A DNA stretch of 64,000 nt from JAVDCA01 sp035293985 (GCA_035293985.1 DATGLS010000005.1:1-64000); one strand, 5' to 3'; positions 17,859-27,021 are shown, counted from the stretch's first letter. A program made the numbers and translations. The notes: generated by a model from the letters alone, not told the origin.

Positions 17859-17928
17859 AAAGCCTTACGCGAGGCGCGCGCAGCGCGACGAACCGATCTC
17901 GATCCACGAATACGTGCGCAAGCGAAAC

Positions 17929-17992
17929 GTGATTGCTTCGCGGAGTTTACCCTTGGGCACGCCGAAGGCGAGCCCCGGGGGCTCGCAATGAC
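17929..17992. repeat. Short dispersed-type palindromic repeat
   Basis: GTGATTGCTTCGC ... GCTCGCAATGAC resembles an intergenic repeat common in Bradyrhizobium-type genomes. The right end forms a hairpin, GCGAGCCCC/GGGGCTCGC (17968-17986). It lies 16 bp before the SDR start, so it will be in its leader. The assignment to a repeat family is from memory and was not searched. Confidence 0.5.
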
Positions 17993-18007
17993 AGTGAGGG
18001 AGAGCCC

Positions 18008-18775
18008 ATGCCCAAAACACCCGACTATTTCCATGACAAGACCATCATCATCACCGGCGCCGCGAGCGGCATCGGCCGCGCCACCGCGCTGATCTTCGCG
18101 CGCGAAGGCGCCAACGTCGTCTGCGCCGACATCAACGAGGCGGGCGCGCGCGAGACCGCGGCGCAGATCAACGGGCCGGGCAAGACGCTGGTGCTCAAGA
18201 CCGACGTGACGTCGCGCGAGCAGATCAACGACATGGTCAAGCGCGCGATCGAGACCTTCGGCAGCGTCCAGTTCCTGTTCAACTCGGCCGGCGCCGCGAT
18301 GCGGCGGTCGAAATTCCTCGATATCGACGACGACCTCCTGGAGAAGACTTTCGCGCTCAACCTCAAGGGCACCTTCTACGCCATGCAGGCCGTGCTGCCG
18401 CACATGCTCGGCAACAAGTTCGGCGTGATCGTCAACGTCGCCAGCATGGCGGCGAAGCGCGGCGGGCCCGGCACCTCGGTGCACTATGCGTCCGCCAAGG
18501 GCGCCGTGAACTCGATGACGATGGGCGTCGCGCGCGAGTTCGCCAACCAGGGCATCCGCTGTCTCTCGATCTCGCCGGGCCCGATCCGCACGCCGTTCCA
18601 GGACGCGGCGCAGACCTCGCCCGAGCTGGTCAAGCGCTTCCTCGACGACATCCCGATGAAGCGTTTCGGCGAGGCCGACGAGATCGGCGAGCTCGTGCTG
18701 TTCATGTGCTCCGACGCCTGCCCGTTCATGACGGCCGACACGGTGTTCGCCAACGGCGGCGGCGGCTGGCGATGA
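18008..18775 (+). CDS. Short-chain dehydrogenase/reductase
   Basis: 255 residues from ATG 18008, preceded by GAGGGAGAG. Classical SDR motifs: cofactor loop TGAASGIG, adenine-pocket motif FNSAGAA (usually NNAG), catalytic Tyr160 and Lys164 in HYASAKG, and ISPGPIRTPF after it. Asp in VCADINE at the end of beta-2 indicates NAD(H) preference. The substrate cannot be told. Longer readings would begin inside the upstream palindromic repeat and were rejected. Confidence 0.85.
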   Translation: MPKTPDYFHDKTIIITGAASGIGRATALIFAREGANVVCADINEAGARETAAQINGPGKTLVLKTDVTSREQINDMVKRAIETFGSVQFLFNSAGAAMRRSKFLDIDDDLLEKTFALNLKGTFYAMQAVLPHMLGNKFGVIVNVASMAAKRGGPGTSVHYASAKGAVNSMTMGVAREFANQGIRCLSISPGPIRTPFQDAAQTSPELVKRFLDDIPMKRFGEADEIGELVLFMCSDACPFMTADTVFANGGGGWR

Positions 18776-18789
18776 AATCTAGGCCCGGA

Positions 18790-18926
18790 CCGTCACCCTG
18801 AGGCGGCCGCGCGAAGCGCCGCCCTCGAAGGGCGGCGGCCCGTCTGGCGCCACTTGCATTGGCTTGTTGCACCACCGCGGCCGATCATCCTTCGAGGCTC
18901 GCTGCGCTCGCGCCTCAGGATGACGG
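18790..18926. repeat. Long inverted intergenic repeat between convergent genes
   Basis: CCGTCACCCTGAGGC (18790-18804) is inverted at 18912-18926 with one mismatch. Inside are smaller hairpins, including a GCCGCCCT/GGGCGGC pair near 18820-18836, and TCATCCT ... AGGATGA near 18894-18922. This matches the appearance of dispersed palindromes of rhizobial genomes. It fills the gap between the SDR and GNAT genes and may serve as a bidirectional transcript end. Confidence 0.6.
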
Positions 18927-18928
18927 GT

Positions 18929-19531
18929 CTATGCGTTATTCCGCGGCTTTTCCATCTGAAACGTGAGATGCGCCTTCACGGCGGGCCATTCATTGGCGAT
19001 GATGCTGTAGACGACGGTGTCGCGCAGCGAGCCGTTGGGGGCGATCTGGTGGTTGCGCAGGATGCCGTCGAGCTTGGCGCCCAGCCGCTCGATGCCGCGC
19101 CGGCTCGCATGATTGAAGAAGTGGGTGCGGAATTCGACCGCGATGCAATTCAGCTGCTCGAACGCGTGGCGGAGCAGCATGAGCTTGCACTCGGTGTTGA
19201 TGGGCGTGCGCTGCACGCTGCGCCGATACCAGGTGCCGCCGATCTCGACGCGCCGGTGCTCGGGCTCGACGTTGAGATAGTTGGTGGTCCCCACCGCCCG
19301 GCCGGATGCCACGTCGATCACCGCGAAGGCGGTCAGCTTGCCCTCCGCCTGATCGGCGAGCCGCTTGTCGACGAACTCGGCGAGCTTTTCCCGGGTCGGC
19401 ACGAACGTGTACCACAGCCGCCACAGCTCGCCATCGCGCACGGCTTCGTCGAGATCGGCGAGGTGGTCGCGACTGAGCTGCACGAGGCTCGCGTGCGCGC
19501 CGTGCAGCTCGACGGGTTCCGGCCACGGCAT
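18929..19531 (-). CDS. GNAT family N-acetyltransferase (RimJ/RimL-like)
   Basis: 200 residues. The layout is that of RimJ/RimL-type acetyltransferases: an N-terminal substrate region (ELWRLWYTFVPT), central beta strands with AFAVIDVASGRAVGTTNYLNV, EIGGTWYRRSVQRTPINTE, then the RHAFEQLNCIAVEFRTHFFN and SRRGIERLGAKLDGILRNH acetyl-CoA-binding segments. It transfers acetyl groups from acetyl-CoA, but the target is unknown. It follows ugpC by 14 bp on the same strand and may be the last gene of that operon. Confidence 0.8.
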   Translation of the reverse strand: MPWPEPVELHGAHASLVQLSRDHLADLDEAVRDGELWRLWYTFVPTREKLAEFVDKRLADQAEGKLTAFAVIDVASGRAVGTTNYLNVEPEHRRVEIGGTWYRRSVQRTPINTECKLMLLRHAFEQLNCIAVEFRTHFFNHASRRGIERLGAKLDGILRNHQIAPNGSLRDTVVYSIIANEWPAVKAHLTFQMEKPRNNA

Positions 19532-19545
19532 GCGCGTCGCTCCCC

Positions 19546-20619
19546 TTACGCCAGCGGCAACCGCTGGCCGGTCTTCAAATCGAACAGGTGCAGGTCGCGC
19601 CGCACTGCCGTGAAGGCCCGCGTCGTGCCGGCCGGGATCATCACCTTGCCGGGCTCGCGGCAGGTGATCGCGCGGCCCGATCCGCTCAGGCGCCCGTGCA
19701 CATACGTTTCGGCGCCGACCGCCTCGACCGCGTCGACCGCGAGGTCGAGCCTGATCCCGCCGGGCGGGACGCCGCCATTGGTCGCGAGCGCAAGATGCTC
19801 GGCGCGGATGCCGAGATGGGCGCCGGCGGGCGGCATCGGCAACGCCTCGAGGCCGCCGATGCCGGACGGCATGGCGCCCGGCGCGAGCTCGATGATGTTC
19901 ATCGGCGGCGCGCCGATGAACTGGGCGACGAACAGGGTCGCGGGCGCCTCGTAGAGATGCAGCGGGTCGCCGATCTGCTCGACCTTGCCGACGTTCATCA
20001 CCACCAGCATGTCGGCGAGCGTCATCGCCTCGAGCTGGTCGTGCGTCACGTAGATCGAGGTGACGCCGAGCCGGCGCTGCAGCGCCTTGATCTCGACGCG
20101 CATCTGCCCGCGCAGCTTGGCGTCGAGGTTCGACAGCGGCTCGTCGAACAGAAACACCTGTGGCTGGCGCACGATGGCGCGACCCATGGCGACGCGCTGG
20201 CGCTGGCCGCCGGAGAGCGCGCGCGGCTTGCGCGACAGGAACGGCTCGAGCTGGAGCAGCCGCGCCGCCTCGGCGATGCGCTGCTTGATCTCCTCGTCCG
20301 GCGTCTTCCGATTGCGCAGGCCGTAGGCCATGTTGTCGTAAACGCTCATGTGCGGATAGAGCGCGTAGTTCTGGAAGACCATGGCTATGTCGCGGTCCAT
20401 GGGCTCGACCCGGTTGACGACGCGCCCGCCGATCTTGACCTCGCCTTCGGAGATGGTTTCGAGCCCCGCGATCATGCGCAGCAGCGTGGACTTGCCGCAG
20501 CCCGAGGGCCCGACCAGCACGCAGAAGCCGCGGTCCGGCACCGCGAATGAGATATCGCGCACCGCGCGCACGTCGTCCGCGTAGACCTTGCCGACCCGAT
20601 CGAGATGGACCTCGGCCAC
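19546..20619 (-). CDS. ugpC: Glycerol-3-phosphate ABC importer, ATP-binding protein
   Basis: 357 residues. Walker A GPSGCGKSTLLRM, Q-loop QNYALYPHMSVYDNMAYGL, signature LSGGQRQRVAMGRAI, Walker B VFLFDEPLSNLDAKLR and the switch His in YVTHDQLEAMTLAD are all present. The C-terminal third (about 240-357) is the MalK/UgpC-type regulatory OB-fold domain. The phrase PLHLYEAPATLFVAQFIGAPPMN is typical of UgpC. It powers uptake of sn-glycerol-3-phosphate or its diesters through UgpA/UgpE. It follows ugpE with 1 bp between the genes. Confidence 0.92.
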   Translation of the reverse strand: MAEVHLDRVGKVYADDVRAVRDISFAVPDRGFCVLVGPSGCGKSTLLRMIAGLETISEGEVKIGGRVVNRVEPMDRDIAMVFQNYALYPHMSVYDNMAYGLRNRKTPDEEIKQRIAEAARLLQLEPFLSRKPRALSGGQRQRVAMGRAIVRQPQVFLFDEPLSNLDAKLRGQMRVEIKALQRRLGVTSIYVTHDQLEAMTLADMLVVMNVGKVEQIGDPLHLYEAPATLFVAQFIGAPPMNIIELAPGAMPSGIGGLEALPMPPAGAHLGIRAEHLALATNGGVPPGGIRLDLAVDAVEAVGAETYVHGRLSGSGRAITCREPGKVMIPAGTTRAFTAVRRDLHLFDLKTGQRLPLA

Positions 20620-20620
20620 C

Positions 20621-21469
20621 CTACTTCTCCGTCTCGACGAGGCCGCGCACGAACAGCCGCTGCATCGCGACGACGATGATCACGGGGGGCAGCATGGCGA
20701 GGATGGTGGTCGCCATGGCGGCCTGCCATTCGGTGAGCGCGTCGGTGACGAGCAGGATTTTCTGGATGCCGATGACGATCGTCTGCATGTTGTCGCGCGT
20801 CGTGATGAGGATCGGCCACAGGTACTGGTTCCAGCCGTAGATGAACTGGATCACGAACATCGCCGCGATCGGCGTGACCGACAGCGGCAGCAGCGTGTCC
20901 TTGAAGAATTTCAGCGGCCCGGCGCCGTCGATCTTGGACGCCTCGAGCAGCTCGTCCGGCACCGTCATGAAGAACTGGCGAAACAGCAGCGTCGCGGTCG
21001 CGGACGCGATCAGCGGAATGATCAGGCCCGCATAGCTGTCGAGCATGTGAAGGTCGGAGACGATCTTGTAGGTCGGATAGATGCGCACCTCGACCGGCAG
21101 CATCAAGGTGATGAAGATCACCCAGAACGCGGTGAGGCGGAAAGGGAAGCGGAAATAGATGATCGCGAAGGCTGAGAGGAGCGAGATGAAGATCTTGCCG
21201 ATCGCGATGCCGAGCGCCATCACGAGCGAGTTCATCAGCGGCACGATCATCGGCTGCTTGGTCGAGCTCTCGGTGCCGTGGAACAGGACCTGCGCGTAGT
21301 TGTGCAGGAAATTCGGGCCGGGCACGAGGCTGAGCTGGCCGTTGGCGATGGTCGCCATGTCGCTCGTCGAGGCGACGAACGCGACGTAGACCGGGAAGAC
21401 GACGATCACCACGCCCACGAGCAGGATGAGGTGGGAGACGAGGTCGGCCCAGGGACGGTTCTCGACCAT
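20621..21469 (-). CDS. ugpE: Glycerol-3-phosphate ABC importer, permease E
   Basis: 282 residues, about six membrane helices. The EAA loop is present as ELLEASKIDGAGPLKFFKDTLLPL, the contact site for UgpC. The ATG at 21469 overlaps the ugpA stop by one base (TGATG arrangement), supporting translational coupling. The N-terminal helix LVSHLILLVGVVIVVFPVYV and the GPNFLHNY loop are typical of the UgpE/MalG family. Confidence 0.92.
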   Translation of the reverse strand: MVENRPWADLVSHLILLVGVVIVVFPVYVAFVASTSDMATIANGQLSLVPGPNFLHNYAQVLFHGTESSTKQPMIVPLMNSLVMALGIAIGKIFISLLSAFAIIYFRFPFRLTAFWVIFITLMLPVEVRIYPTYKIVSDLHMLDSYAGLIIPLIASATATLLFRQFFMTVPDELLEASKIDGAGPLKFFKDTLLPLSVTPIAAMFVIQFIYGWNQYLWPILITTRDNMQTIVIGIQKILLVTDALTEWQAAMATTILAMLPPVIIVVAMQRLFVRGLVETEK

Positions 21470-22350
21470 CAGTAGTTCACCTTGCGCTCGATGAAGCGGA
21501 ACTGGACGGCCGTGAGCGCGATGACGATCAGCATCAGGATCACGGACTCGGCGGCCGAGATGCCGAGATCGCCGCCGCCCCGGCCGTCGTTGAACACCTT
21601 GTAGACCAGCGTCGTCGTGGCTCCTGCGGGCCCGCCGCGGGTCACCGCGTGAATGATGCCGAAGGTGTCGAAGAACACGTACACCAGGTTGACGGTGAGC
21701 AGGTAGAAGGTGGTCGGCGAGAGCAGCGGAAACACGATGGTCCAGAAGCGGCGCCGGCGGCTCGCGCCATCGATCGCGGCTGCCTCGATCAGCGATTTCG
21801 GAATCGACTGCAGGCCGGCGAGAAACAGAAGGAAATTGTAGCTGATCTGCTTCCAGGTGGCGCTGACGATCACGAGGATGAGCGCGTCGCCGGCACGAAG
21901 ACTGGGATTCCAATCGTAGCCGAGGACGCGGATGCCCTTGGACAGCATACCGAGCGACGGCTGGAACATGAACAGCCACAGCACGCCGGCCACCACCGGC
22001 GCGACCGCATAGGGCCAGATCAGCAGCGTCTTGTAGATGCCGGCGCCGGTGAGCGCGCGATCCGCCTGCACGGCGAGCAGCAGCGACAGCGACAGCGCCG
22101 CGACCGTGACGACGGTCGCGAACACCGCGGTCACGAATATGGCCTGGTAATAGGCGTGATCGCCGAAGAGCTGCTGGTAGTTGTCGAACCAGACGAACTC
22201 GGTCGAGATGCCGAAGGCATCCTGCAGCAGGAATGATTGGTAAACGGCCTGTCCGGCGGGCCAGTAGAAGAAGACGAGCGTGACGGCAAGCTGCGGCGCG
22301 AGCAGCGCGTAGGGCAGCAGCTTTCCGGAGAAGACGGTGCGCTTGTCCAT
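21469..22350 (-). CDS. ugpA: Glycerol-3-phosphate ABC importer, permease A
   Basis: 293 residues, about six membrane helices. It starts MDKRTVFSGKLLPYALLAPQ, as UgpA proteins do. The EAA loop is LIEAAAIDGASRRRRFWTIVFPLL. It forms the heterodimeric channel with UgpE. It follows ugpB after a 76-bp gap that contains a palindromic repeat. Confidence 0.92.
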   Translation of the reverse strand: MDKRTVFSGKLLPYALLAPQLAVTLVFFYWPAGQAVYQSFLLQDAFGISTEFVWFDNYQQLFGDHAYYQAIFVTAVFATVVTVAALSLSLLLAVQADRALTGAGIYKTLLIWPYAVAPVVAGVLWLFMFQPSLGMLSKGIRVLGYDWNPSLRAGDALILVIVSATWKQISYNFLLFLAGLQSIPKSLIEAAAIDGASRRRRFWTIVFPLLSPTTFYLLTVNLVYVFFDTFGIIHAVTRGGPAGATTTLVYKVFNDGRGGGDLGISAAESVILMLIVIALTAVQFRFIERKVNY

Positions 22351-22380
22351 TTAAGATATGGGCCCCCGCGCCGGCGCCGG

Positions 22381-22414
22381 CGCTCCTTCTCGCCCTTCAC
22401 GGGGAGAGGGAGCG
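22381..22414. repeat. Imperfect hairpin between ugpB and ugpA
   Basis: CGCTCCTTCTCGCC (22381-22394) pairs with GGGGAGAGGGAGCG (22401-22414) with one G-T pair and one mismatch. A related palindrome lies at 49622-49670, so this is a dispersed repeat type. In the mRNA between ugpB and ugpA it could stabilise the upstream ugpB message, which binding-protein genes often need in excess. Confidence 0.55.
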
Positions 22415-22426
22415 CAGGCACCTTGC

Positions 22427-23764
22427 TCACCTCACCGTCCGCTGGAACTGGCGCAGCATGGTGTTGCCGCGGTCAGCCATCGCGTCGAGCGCCGCTTGCG
22501 CGGTCTTCTTGCCGGCGAGCAGCTGCTCGATCTCCTCCGACCACGCGTCGCGGATCACGGCGAGGTTGCCGAGGCGCAGGCCGCGCGAGTTCTCGGTCGG
22601 CGGCTTGTTGGTCATCTGCTTGATGCTGATCTCGGCGGCCGGGTTCTTGTCGTAGTAACCCTGCTTCTTGGCGAGCTCGTAGGCCGCATTGGTGATCGGC
22701 AGGTAGCCGGTCTGCTCGTGCCACCACACCTGGACGTCGGGCTTCGACAGATAGGTGAGGAACTTGGCGACGCCCTTGTATTCCTGCTGCGTCTTTCCGC
22801 CCATCACCCACAGCGAGGCGCCCCCGATGATCGAGTTCTGCGGCGCGCCGGGCACGTCCGGATAGTAGGGCATGAACGCGGTCGTCCATTTGAACTTGGC
22901 GGCGGCGACCACGTTGCCGAGGAAGGCAGACGAGCTGATCACCAGCGGACACTCGCCCGACGTGAAGCGTCCCTCCGCCTCGTTGATGCGGCCCGAATAG
23001 TCGAAGGTCTTGTCCTTCTGGTACTTGGCCAGATTTTCGAAGTGCCGCACCACGACCGGGCTCTTGTTGAAGGTGAGCACGGTGTCGAAGCCGTCGAGCC
23101 CATTCGCCTTGGTGGAGAGCTGGATGTTGTGCCAGGCGGTCAGCTGCTCGATGTTGGTCCAGGTGATCCAGGCGGTCGAGATCCCGCACTTGTCGTAGCC
23201 GGCGTTGTGCAGCTTGGTCGCGGCCGCGAACGTGTCCGGCCAGGTCGCCGGCACCTTGTCGATGCCTGCCTTGTTCAGCGCATCGAGATTGACCCACATC
23301 ACGTCGGTCGACGAGTTGAACGGAAACGACAGCATCTCGCCCTTGGCGGTCGAGTAATAGCCGGTGACGGCCGGGAGATAGGATTTCGGATCGAACGGCT
23401 CGCCCGCCTCCTTCATGAGCTGATAGACCGGCTTGATCGCGCCCTTGGCGGCCATCATGGTCGCGGTGCCGACCTCGAACACCTGCAGGATGTCGGGCGC
23501 GCCGCCGGCGCGAAACGCCGCGATGCCGGCGTTCATGGTCTCCGCATAGGTGCCCTTGAACACCGGGACGACTTTATAGTCGTGCTGCGAGGCGTTGAAA
23601 TCATTGGCGATCTTGACGATCCGCTCGCCGTTCGCGCCGGTCATCGCATGCCACCAGGTGATCTCGACCTGCGCCCAGGCCGGGGTCGCCAAGGTCGCGA
23701 TGGAGGTCGCCGCGGCGACCAGCCATCCGGCCGTCCACCCGGCACGCCGTTTGCAAACGCTCAT
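22427..23764 (-). CDS. ugpB: Glycerol-3-phosphate ABC importer, substrate-binding protein
   Basis: 445 residues. ATG 23764 follows GGGGAGG and opens a 31-residue signal peptide (ending ATPAWA). The mature start, VEITWWHAMTGANGERI, is diagnostic of UgpB. Further conserved stretches are PVFKGTYAETMNAGIAAFR, QVFEVGTATMMAAKGAIKP, and SSAFLGNV in the substrate region. It captures glycerol-3-phosphate or glycerophosphodiesters in the periplasm. It is first in the ugpBAEC operon; such operons are often under phosphate control, but no PHO box was identified here. Confidence 0.93.
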   Translation of the reverse strand: MSVCKRRAGWTAGWLVAAATSIATLATPAWAQVEITWWHAMTGANGERIVKIANDFNASQHDYKVVPVFKGTYAETMNAGIAAFRAGGAPDILQVFEVGTATMMAAKGAIKPVYQLMKEAGEPFDPKSYLPAVTGYYSTAKGEMLSFPFNSSTDVMWVNLDALNKAGIDKVPATWPDTFAAATKLHNAGYDKCGISTAWITWTNIEQLTAWHNIQLSTKANGLDGFDTVLTFNKSPVVVRHFENLAKYQKDKTFDYSGRINEAEGRFTSGECPLVISSSAFLGNVVAAAKFKWTTAFMPYYPDVPGAPQNSIIGGASLWVMGGKTQQEYKGVAKFLTYLSKPDVQVWWHEQTGYLPITNAAYELAKKQGYYDKNPAAEISIKQMTNKPPTENSRGLRLGNLAVIRDAWSEEIEQLLAGKKTAQAALDAMADRGNTMLRQFQRTVR

Positions 23765-23914
23765 CCAATCCTCCCCTGCTGGCGCCGCGCGGCGCGGGCC
23801 GTCGATTGCATCGCACCATGACGGCCGCGTGACGTGTCGCGGCCTTTTTGTTCGACTGGTAGAGTACGCGAGCGCCGCGCCTTCATTCAAGTTTTCATAT
23901 GGGAGTGAGACGAA

Positions 23915-24793
23915 GTGACAGTCCTGACCGTCGGTCAAGCCAAGATCACCCGCATCGAGGAAACCTATCTGCCGACCTATCCGGCGACGCAGATCTTCCC
24001 CGAGCTCACCGACGCGATCCGGGCGAAGCACGCCCACTGGCTCGCCCCCAATCACCTCGATGCGGCGAGCGGCCTGATCAAGCTCAGCGTGCACAGCTGG
24101 CTGTTGCGCATCGGCGGACGCAACATCCTGATCGACTCGTGCTGCGGCAACGCCAAGACGAAGCCGGGCCGGCCATTCTGGACCAACCTCAACACCGATT
24201 ATCTCGAGCGCATCGCCGCCGCCGGCGTGCGGCCGGACGAGATCGACCTCGTGATGTGCACCCACCTGCACCACGACCACGTCGGCTGGAATACGCAACA
24301 GCGCGACGGCAAATGGGTGCCGACCTTTCCGAAGGCGCGCTATGTCTTCTCCAAGCCGGACTTCGAGGCCTTCTACGCGCTCGACCGCGACCCGAAGAAC
24401 GAGCCGGCCGAGATGGGCACCTTCCGCGAATGCGTGCTGCCGATCGTCGAGGCCGGCCGCGCCGACCTGGTGACGGGCCCGCATCGGCTCGACGAGCACA
24501 TCGAGATCATTCCGGCGCCGGGCCATTCGCCCGGGCACGTGGTGTTCAAGTTGGAGAGCGGCGGCGCGCAGGCGGTGTTTCTCGGCGATGTGTTTCACCA
24601 CCTGCTGCAGGTCTACTATCCGGATTGGAATTTCCCCAAGAACTCGGATGCCGGAGAGGCGCGCGTGAGCCGGCGCAAGGTGCTCGGCATCTGCGCCTCG
24701 ACCGGCGCCCTCACCCTGCCCGGCCACGTCGGCGCGCCGTTCGCCGGACACATCGAGGCGGACGCCGACGGCTTCGTGCCGAAATTCGGCTGA
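23915..24793 (+). CDS. MBL-fold metallo-hydrolase
   Basis: 292 residues from GTG 23915, which has GGGAG about 9 nt upstream. The zinc-binding motif is THLHHDHVGW (HxHxDH), followed by GHSPGH and LGDVFHHLLQ, the third and fourth metal-ligand regions of the fold. It resembles the quorum-quenching-lactonase-like group of secondary-metabolite hydrolases, but there is no evidence for the substrate. It has no signal peptide. It is divergent from ugpB and 9 bp before the DUF1697 gene, so the two are likely cotranscribed. Confidence 0.8.
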   Translation: MTVLTVGQAKITRIEETYLPTYPATQIFPELTDAIRAKHAHWLAPNHLDAASGLIKLSVHSWLLRIGGRNILIDSCCGNAKTKPGRPFWTNLNTDYLERIAAAGVRPDEIDLVMCTHLHHDHVGWNTQQRDGKWVPTFPKARYVFSKPDFEAFYALDRDPKNEPAEMGTFRECVLPIVEAGRADLVTGPHRLDEHIEIIPAPGHSPGHVVFKLESGGAQAVFLGDVFHHLLQVYYPDWNFPKNSDAGEARVSRRKVLGICASTGALTLPGHVGAPFAGHIEADADGFVPKFG

Positions 24794-24802
24794 GGCGCCG
24801 AG

Positions 24803-25315
24803 ATGGCGACCTATGTCGCGCTGCTGCGCGCCGTGAATGTCGGCGGCACCGGCAAGCTGTCGATGAGCCGGCTCAAATCGATCTGCGCCGAGGCCGGCTT
24901 CGATCGCGTCGAGACCTACATCGCGAGCGGCAACGTCGTGTTCGCCAGCAAGGCAAAGGCCGGGCAGGTCAAGGCCGAGCTCGAAACGCGTCTCGCCGAC
25001 GAGCTCGGCAAGCCGGTCGGCGTCGTGGTGCGGACCGGCGCCGAAATGGCGGCAGTGCTCGCGGCCAATCCGTTCGCGAAAGGCGAGCCCAAGCACACCT
25101 GCGCGATCTTCCTCGATACGGCGCCGCCGCGCGACGCCCTCGACCATGTCAAGGGACGCAGCGACGAGGAGCTCGCGCTCGGCAGGCGGGAGATTTTCGT
25201 CCATTACCCGAGCGGCATGGGGCGGTCGAAGCTGCGCCTTCCGGCGGCGAGCGCCGGCACCGCGCGCAACATGAACACGGTGGCGAAGCTCGCCGAGATG
25301 GCGGCGCGTTCGTAG
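24803..25315 (+). CDS. DUF1697 domain protein
   Basis: 170 residues. It starts MATYVALLRAVNVGGTGKL and continues with VETYIASGNVVF, both family signatures, and has the closing RSKLRLPAASAGTARNMNTV stretch. DUF1697 proteins are cytoplasmic and of unknown function. The likely partner is the MBL hydrolase gene just upstream. Confidence 0.85.
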   Translation: MATYVALLRAVNVGGTGKLSMSRLKSICAEAGFDRVETYIASGNVVFASKAKAGQVKAELETRLADELGKPVGVVVRTGAEMAAVLAANPFAKGEPKHTCAIFLDTAPPRDALDHVKGRSDEELALGRREIFVHYPSGMGRSKLRLPAASAGTARNMNTVAKLAEMAARS

Positions 25316-25390
25316 GATGGGCTGAGCGGGAGGGAAACTTATCATCTGTGTGCTGCCGCGAAAGCGAGATCGCGCCGCGGCAAAAAGAAA

Positions 25391-25412
25391 CCCCGGGCGC
25401 GAGGGCCCGGGG
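25391..25412 (-). terminator. Intrinsic terminator of the Omp25-like gene
   Basis: CCCCGGGC (25391-25398) and GCCCGGGG (25405-25412) form an 8-bp GC stem with a 6-nt loop. Read on the minus strand it is followed by TTTCTTTTTG (complement of 25381-25390), a classical T-tail. It sits about 31 bp past the stop of the minus-strand porin gene. The other side has TCTTCGTTCTT, so it may also stop the convergent DUF1697 transcript. Confidence 0.8.
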
Positions 25413-25442
25413 CTCTTCGTTCTTCCGCGCTGGAGGATCGCG

Positions 25443-26117
25443 TCAGAACCGATAGTTGAAGCCGCCGCGCACGAGGTTGTCGTGGAAGCTGACGTTGTCC
25501 GTGCCGGCCGCGCCGCAGCTGCCGCCACAGTCGAAGCGGCCGAGGTCGACATGGAGATATTCGACCTTGGCGCTCCAGTTGTTGCTGAGCGCATACTCGA
25601 CGCCGGCGCCGGCGGCCCAGCCGACCTGCGTATTGGTCATCCCCGAGAAGCCCGGGGCGCTCGCCTGCACGTCGCCGACCGCGAGGCCGCCGGTGATGTA
25701 GGGCAGCCAGTGGCCGAACGCGTAGCCGACGCGGCCGCGCGCGGTGCTGAGCCAATTGTTCTGCACCGAGCAGCCCGGGCAGCCGGCCGCCGAGGTCGAG
25801 CCGCTCACGTTCGACCAGTCCATGTCGCCTTCGAAGCCCAACACCCAGTTGCCGAGCTGCGCGTTGTAGCCGATCGTACCGCCGGCAACGCCACCCGAGG
25901 TATGCATGCCGCCGCTGAGATCGGTGAACGCATGCCCCCAGCCGCCGCCGCCGTTCACGCCGACATAGAAGCCGGACCAATTGAACGTCTCCTCGATGAA
26001 GGGCGGCGCCTTCGTCACCATCTGTTGCGGCACCGGGCGCGGCAGATCGGCCGCGCTCGCGAGCGACGTCGCCAGCACGGCCCCTGCCGCGGCGCCCGCC
26101 ACCAGAATCCCACGCAT
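25443..26117 (-). CDS. Omp25-like small outer-membrane beta-barrel protein
   Basis: 224 residues. ATG 26117 follows GGAGA and starts a signal peptide (MRGILVAGAAAGAVLATSLASA). The mature N terminus ADLPRP and the WSGFYVGVNGGGGWG strand are hallmarks of the Omp25/Omp31 family of Rhizobiales. The alternating hydrophobic strands end in the typical C-terminal GGFNYRF. A central CPGCS pair and a later CGGSCG pair could form disulfides. The role is structural or host/membrane-related. The barrel type is the same as the extra domain fused to the receptor at 30684-33716. Confidence 0.85.
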   Translation of the reverse strand: MRGILVAGAAAGAVLATSLASAADLPRPVPQQMVTKAPPFIEETFNWSGFYVGVNGGGGWGHAFTDLSGGMHTSGGVAGGTIGYNAQLGNWVLGFEGDMDWSNVSGSTSAAGCPGCSVQNNWLSTARGRVGYAFGHWLPYITGGLAVGDVQASAPGFSGMTNTQVGWAAGAGVEYALSNNWSAKVEYLHVDLGRFDCGGSCGAAGTDNVSFHDNLVRGGFNYRF

Positions 26118-26268
26118 GGAAAATGTCTCCGCGTTGCGCGCCACCCGCTGCTCCCTTCCATCTTCCGGATGGCCGTATTGTGGTTGGCGCGTGATGGCGG
26201 CGTGACCATTTCGGGCCTTCCATCCGATGGTTAAGGAACCGACTCGCAAGCGACCCTCATCGGCCCCC

Positions 26269-26943
26269 TCAACGCAGCGCAGCGATCATGTAGCCGACGC
26301 CGCGCACGGTATGGATCTGCACCTTGGCGCCGCGCTCGCCGAGCTGGCGGCGCAGGCGGTGCACGTAGACCTCGACGGCATTCGAGGACACCTCGCCGCC
26401 GAGCCCGAACAGCTGATCCTCGACGGCCTTCTTCGCCACCGCGCGGTCCTTGTGGCGCAGCAGCATCTCGAGCACGGCGGTTTCGCGCGCGGAGAGCACC
26501 TGCGGCTCATCGTCGATGAAGGCCTGCTTGCCCTGCGTGTCGAAGGTCAGGTTGGCGAGGGCAAGCATATGGCCCGTCATCGCGTGCGGACGCCGCAACA
26601 TCGCTTCGATGCGCGCCACCAGCTCCTCGAAGGCGAACGGCTTGGTGAGATAATCGTCCGCACCCGCGCGCAACCCGGCCACCCGGTCGTGCACGCCGGC
26701 GCGGGCCGTCAGAATCAGGATCGGAACCTCGTTGTGCCGGGCGCGGACATCGCCGACCACTGCCAGCCCGTCGCCGTCCGGAAGCCCGAGGTCGAGGACG
26801 ACCGCCGAATAGCGCGCGGAGGTAAGGGCATGACGCGCCTCGGCCGCGGTCGCGACACGGTCGGTTTCATAATCGGCGTCTGCGAGACCCTCGGCGATCA
26901 GGCCGCTCAGCTCCTCATTATCCTCGACCACCAAAATCCGCAT
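26269..26943 (-). CDS. OmpR/PhoB-family response regulator (TctD/QseB-like)
   Basis: 224 residues. Receiver domain 1-115 with Asp9 and the phosphoacceptor Asp51 (VVLDLGLPDG), Thr79 and Lys101 (LTKPF). The winged-helix domain (about 130-222) contains LSARETAVLEMLLRHKDR and SNAVEVYVHRLRRQLGE ... VRGVGYMI. No sensor kinase gene follows; the next gene on the strand is the Omp25-like porin. The porin is therefore a possible target. An 11-bp-spaced direct repeat lies 79-95 bp upstream of the start and fits autoregulation. Confidence 0.9.
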   Translation of the reverse strand: MRILVVEDNEELSGLIAEGLADADYETDRVATAAEARHALTSARYSAVVLDLGLPDGDGLAVVGDVRARHNEVPILILTARAGVHDRVAGLRAGADDYLTKPFAFEELVARIEAMLRRPHAMTGHMLALANLTFDTQGKQAFIDDEPQVLSARETAVLEMLLRHKDRAVAKKAVEDQLFGLGGEVSSNAVEVYVHRLRRQLGERGAKVQIHTVRGVGYMIAALR

Positions 26944-27021
26944 CGGGGCAATCCGCGCAGCCGCAAATGCCTTCTAGCACCCAATCCGCTGCGCCGGTCA
27001 ATCAATGACCGATATAGCGTG

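Noticed and set aside
23765..25594. 1055-codon minus-strand reading of ugpB extended upstream
   Set aside because: The extension is antisense to the MBL hydrolase and DUF1697 genes; the ugpB signal peptide and GGGGAGG site fix the start at 23764.
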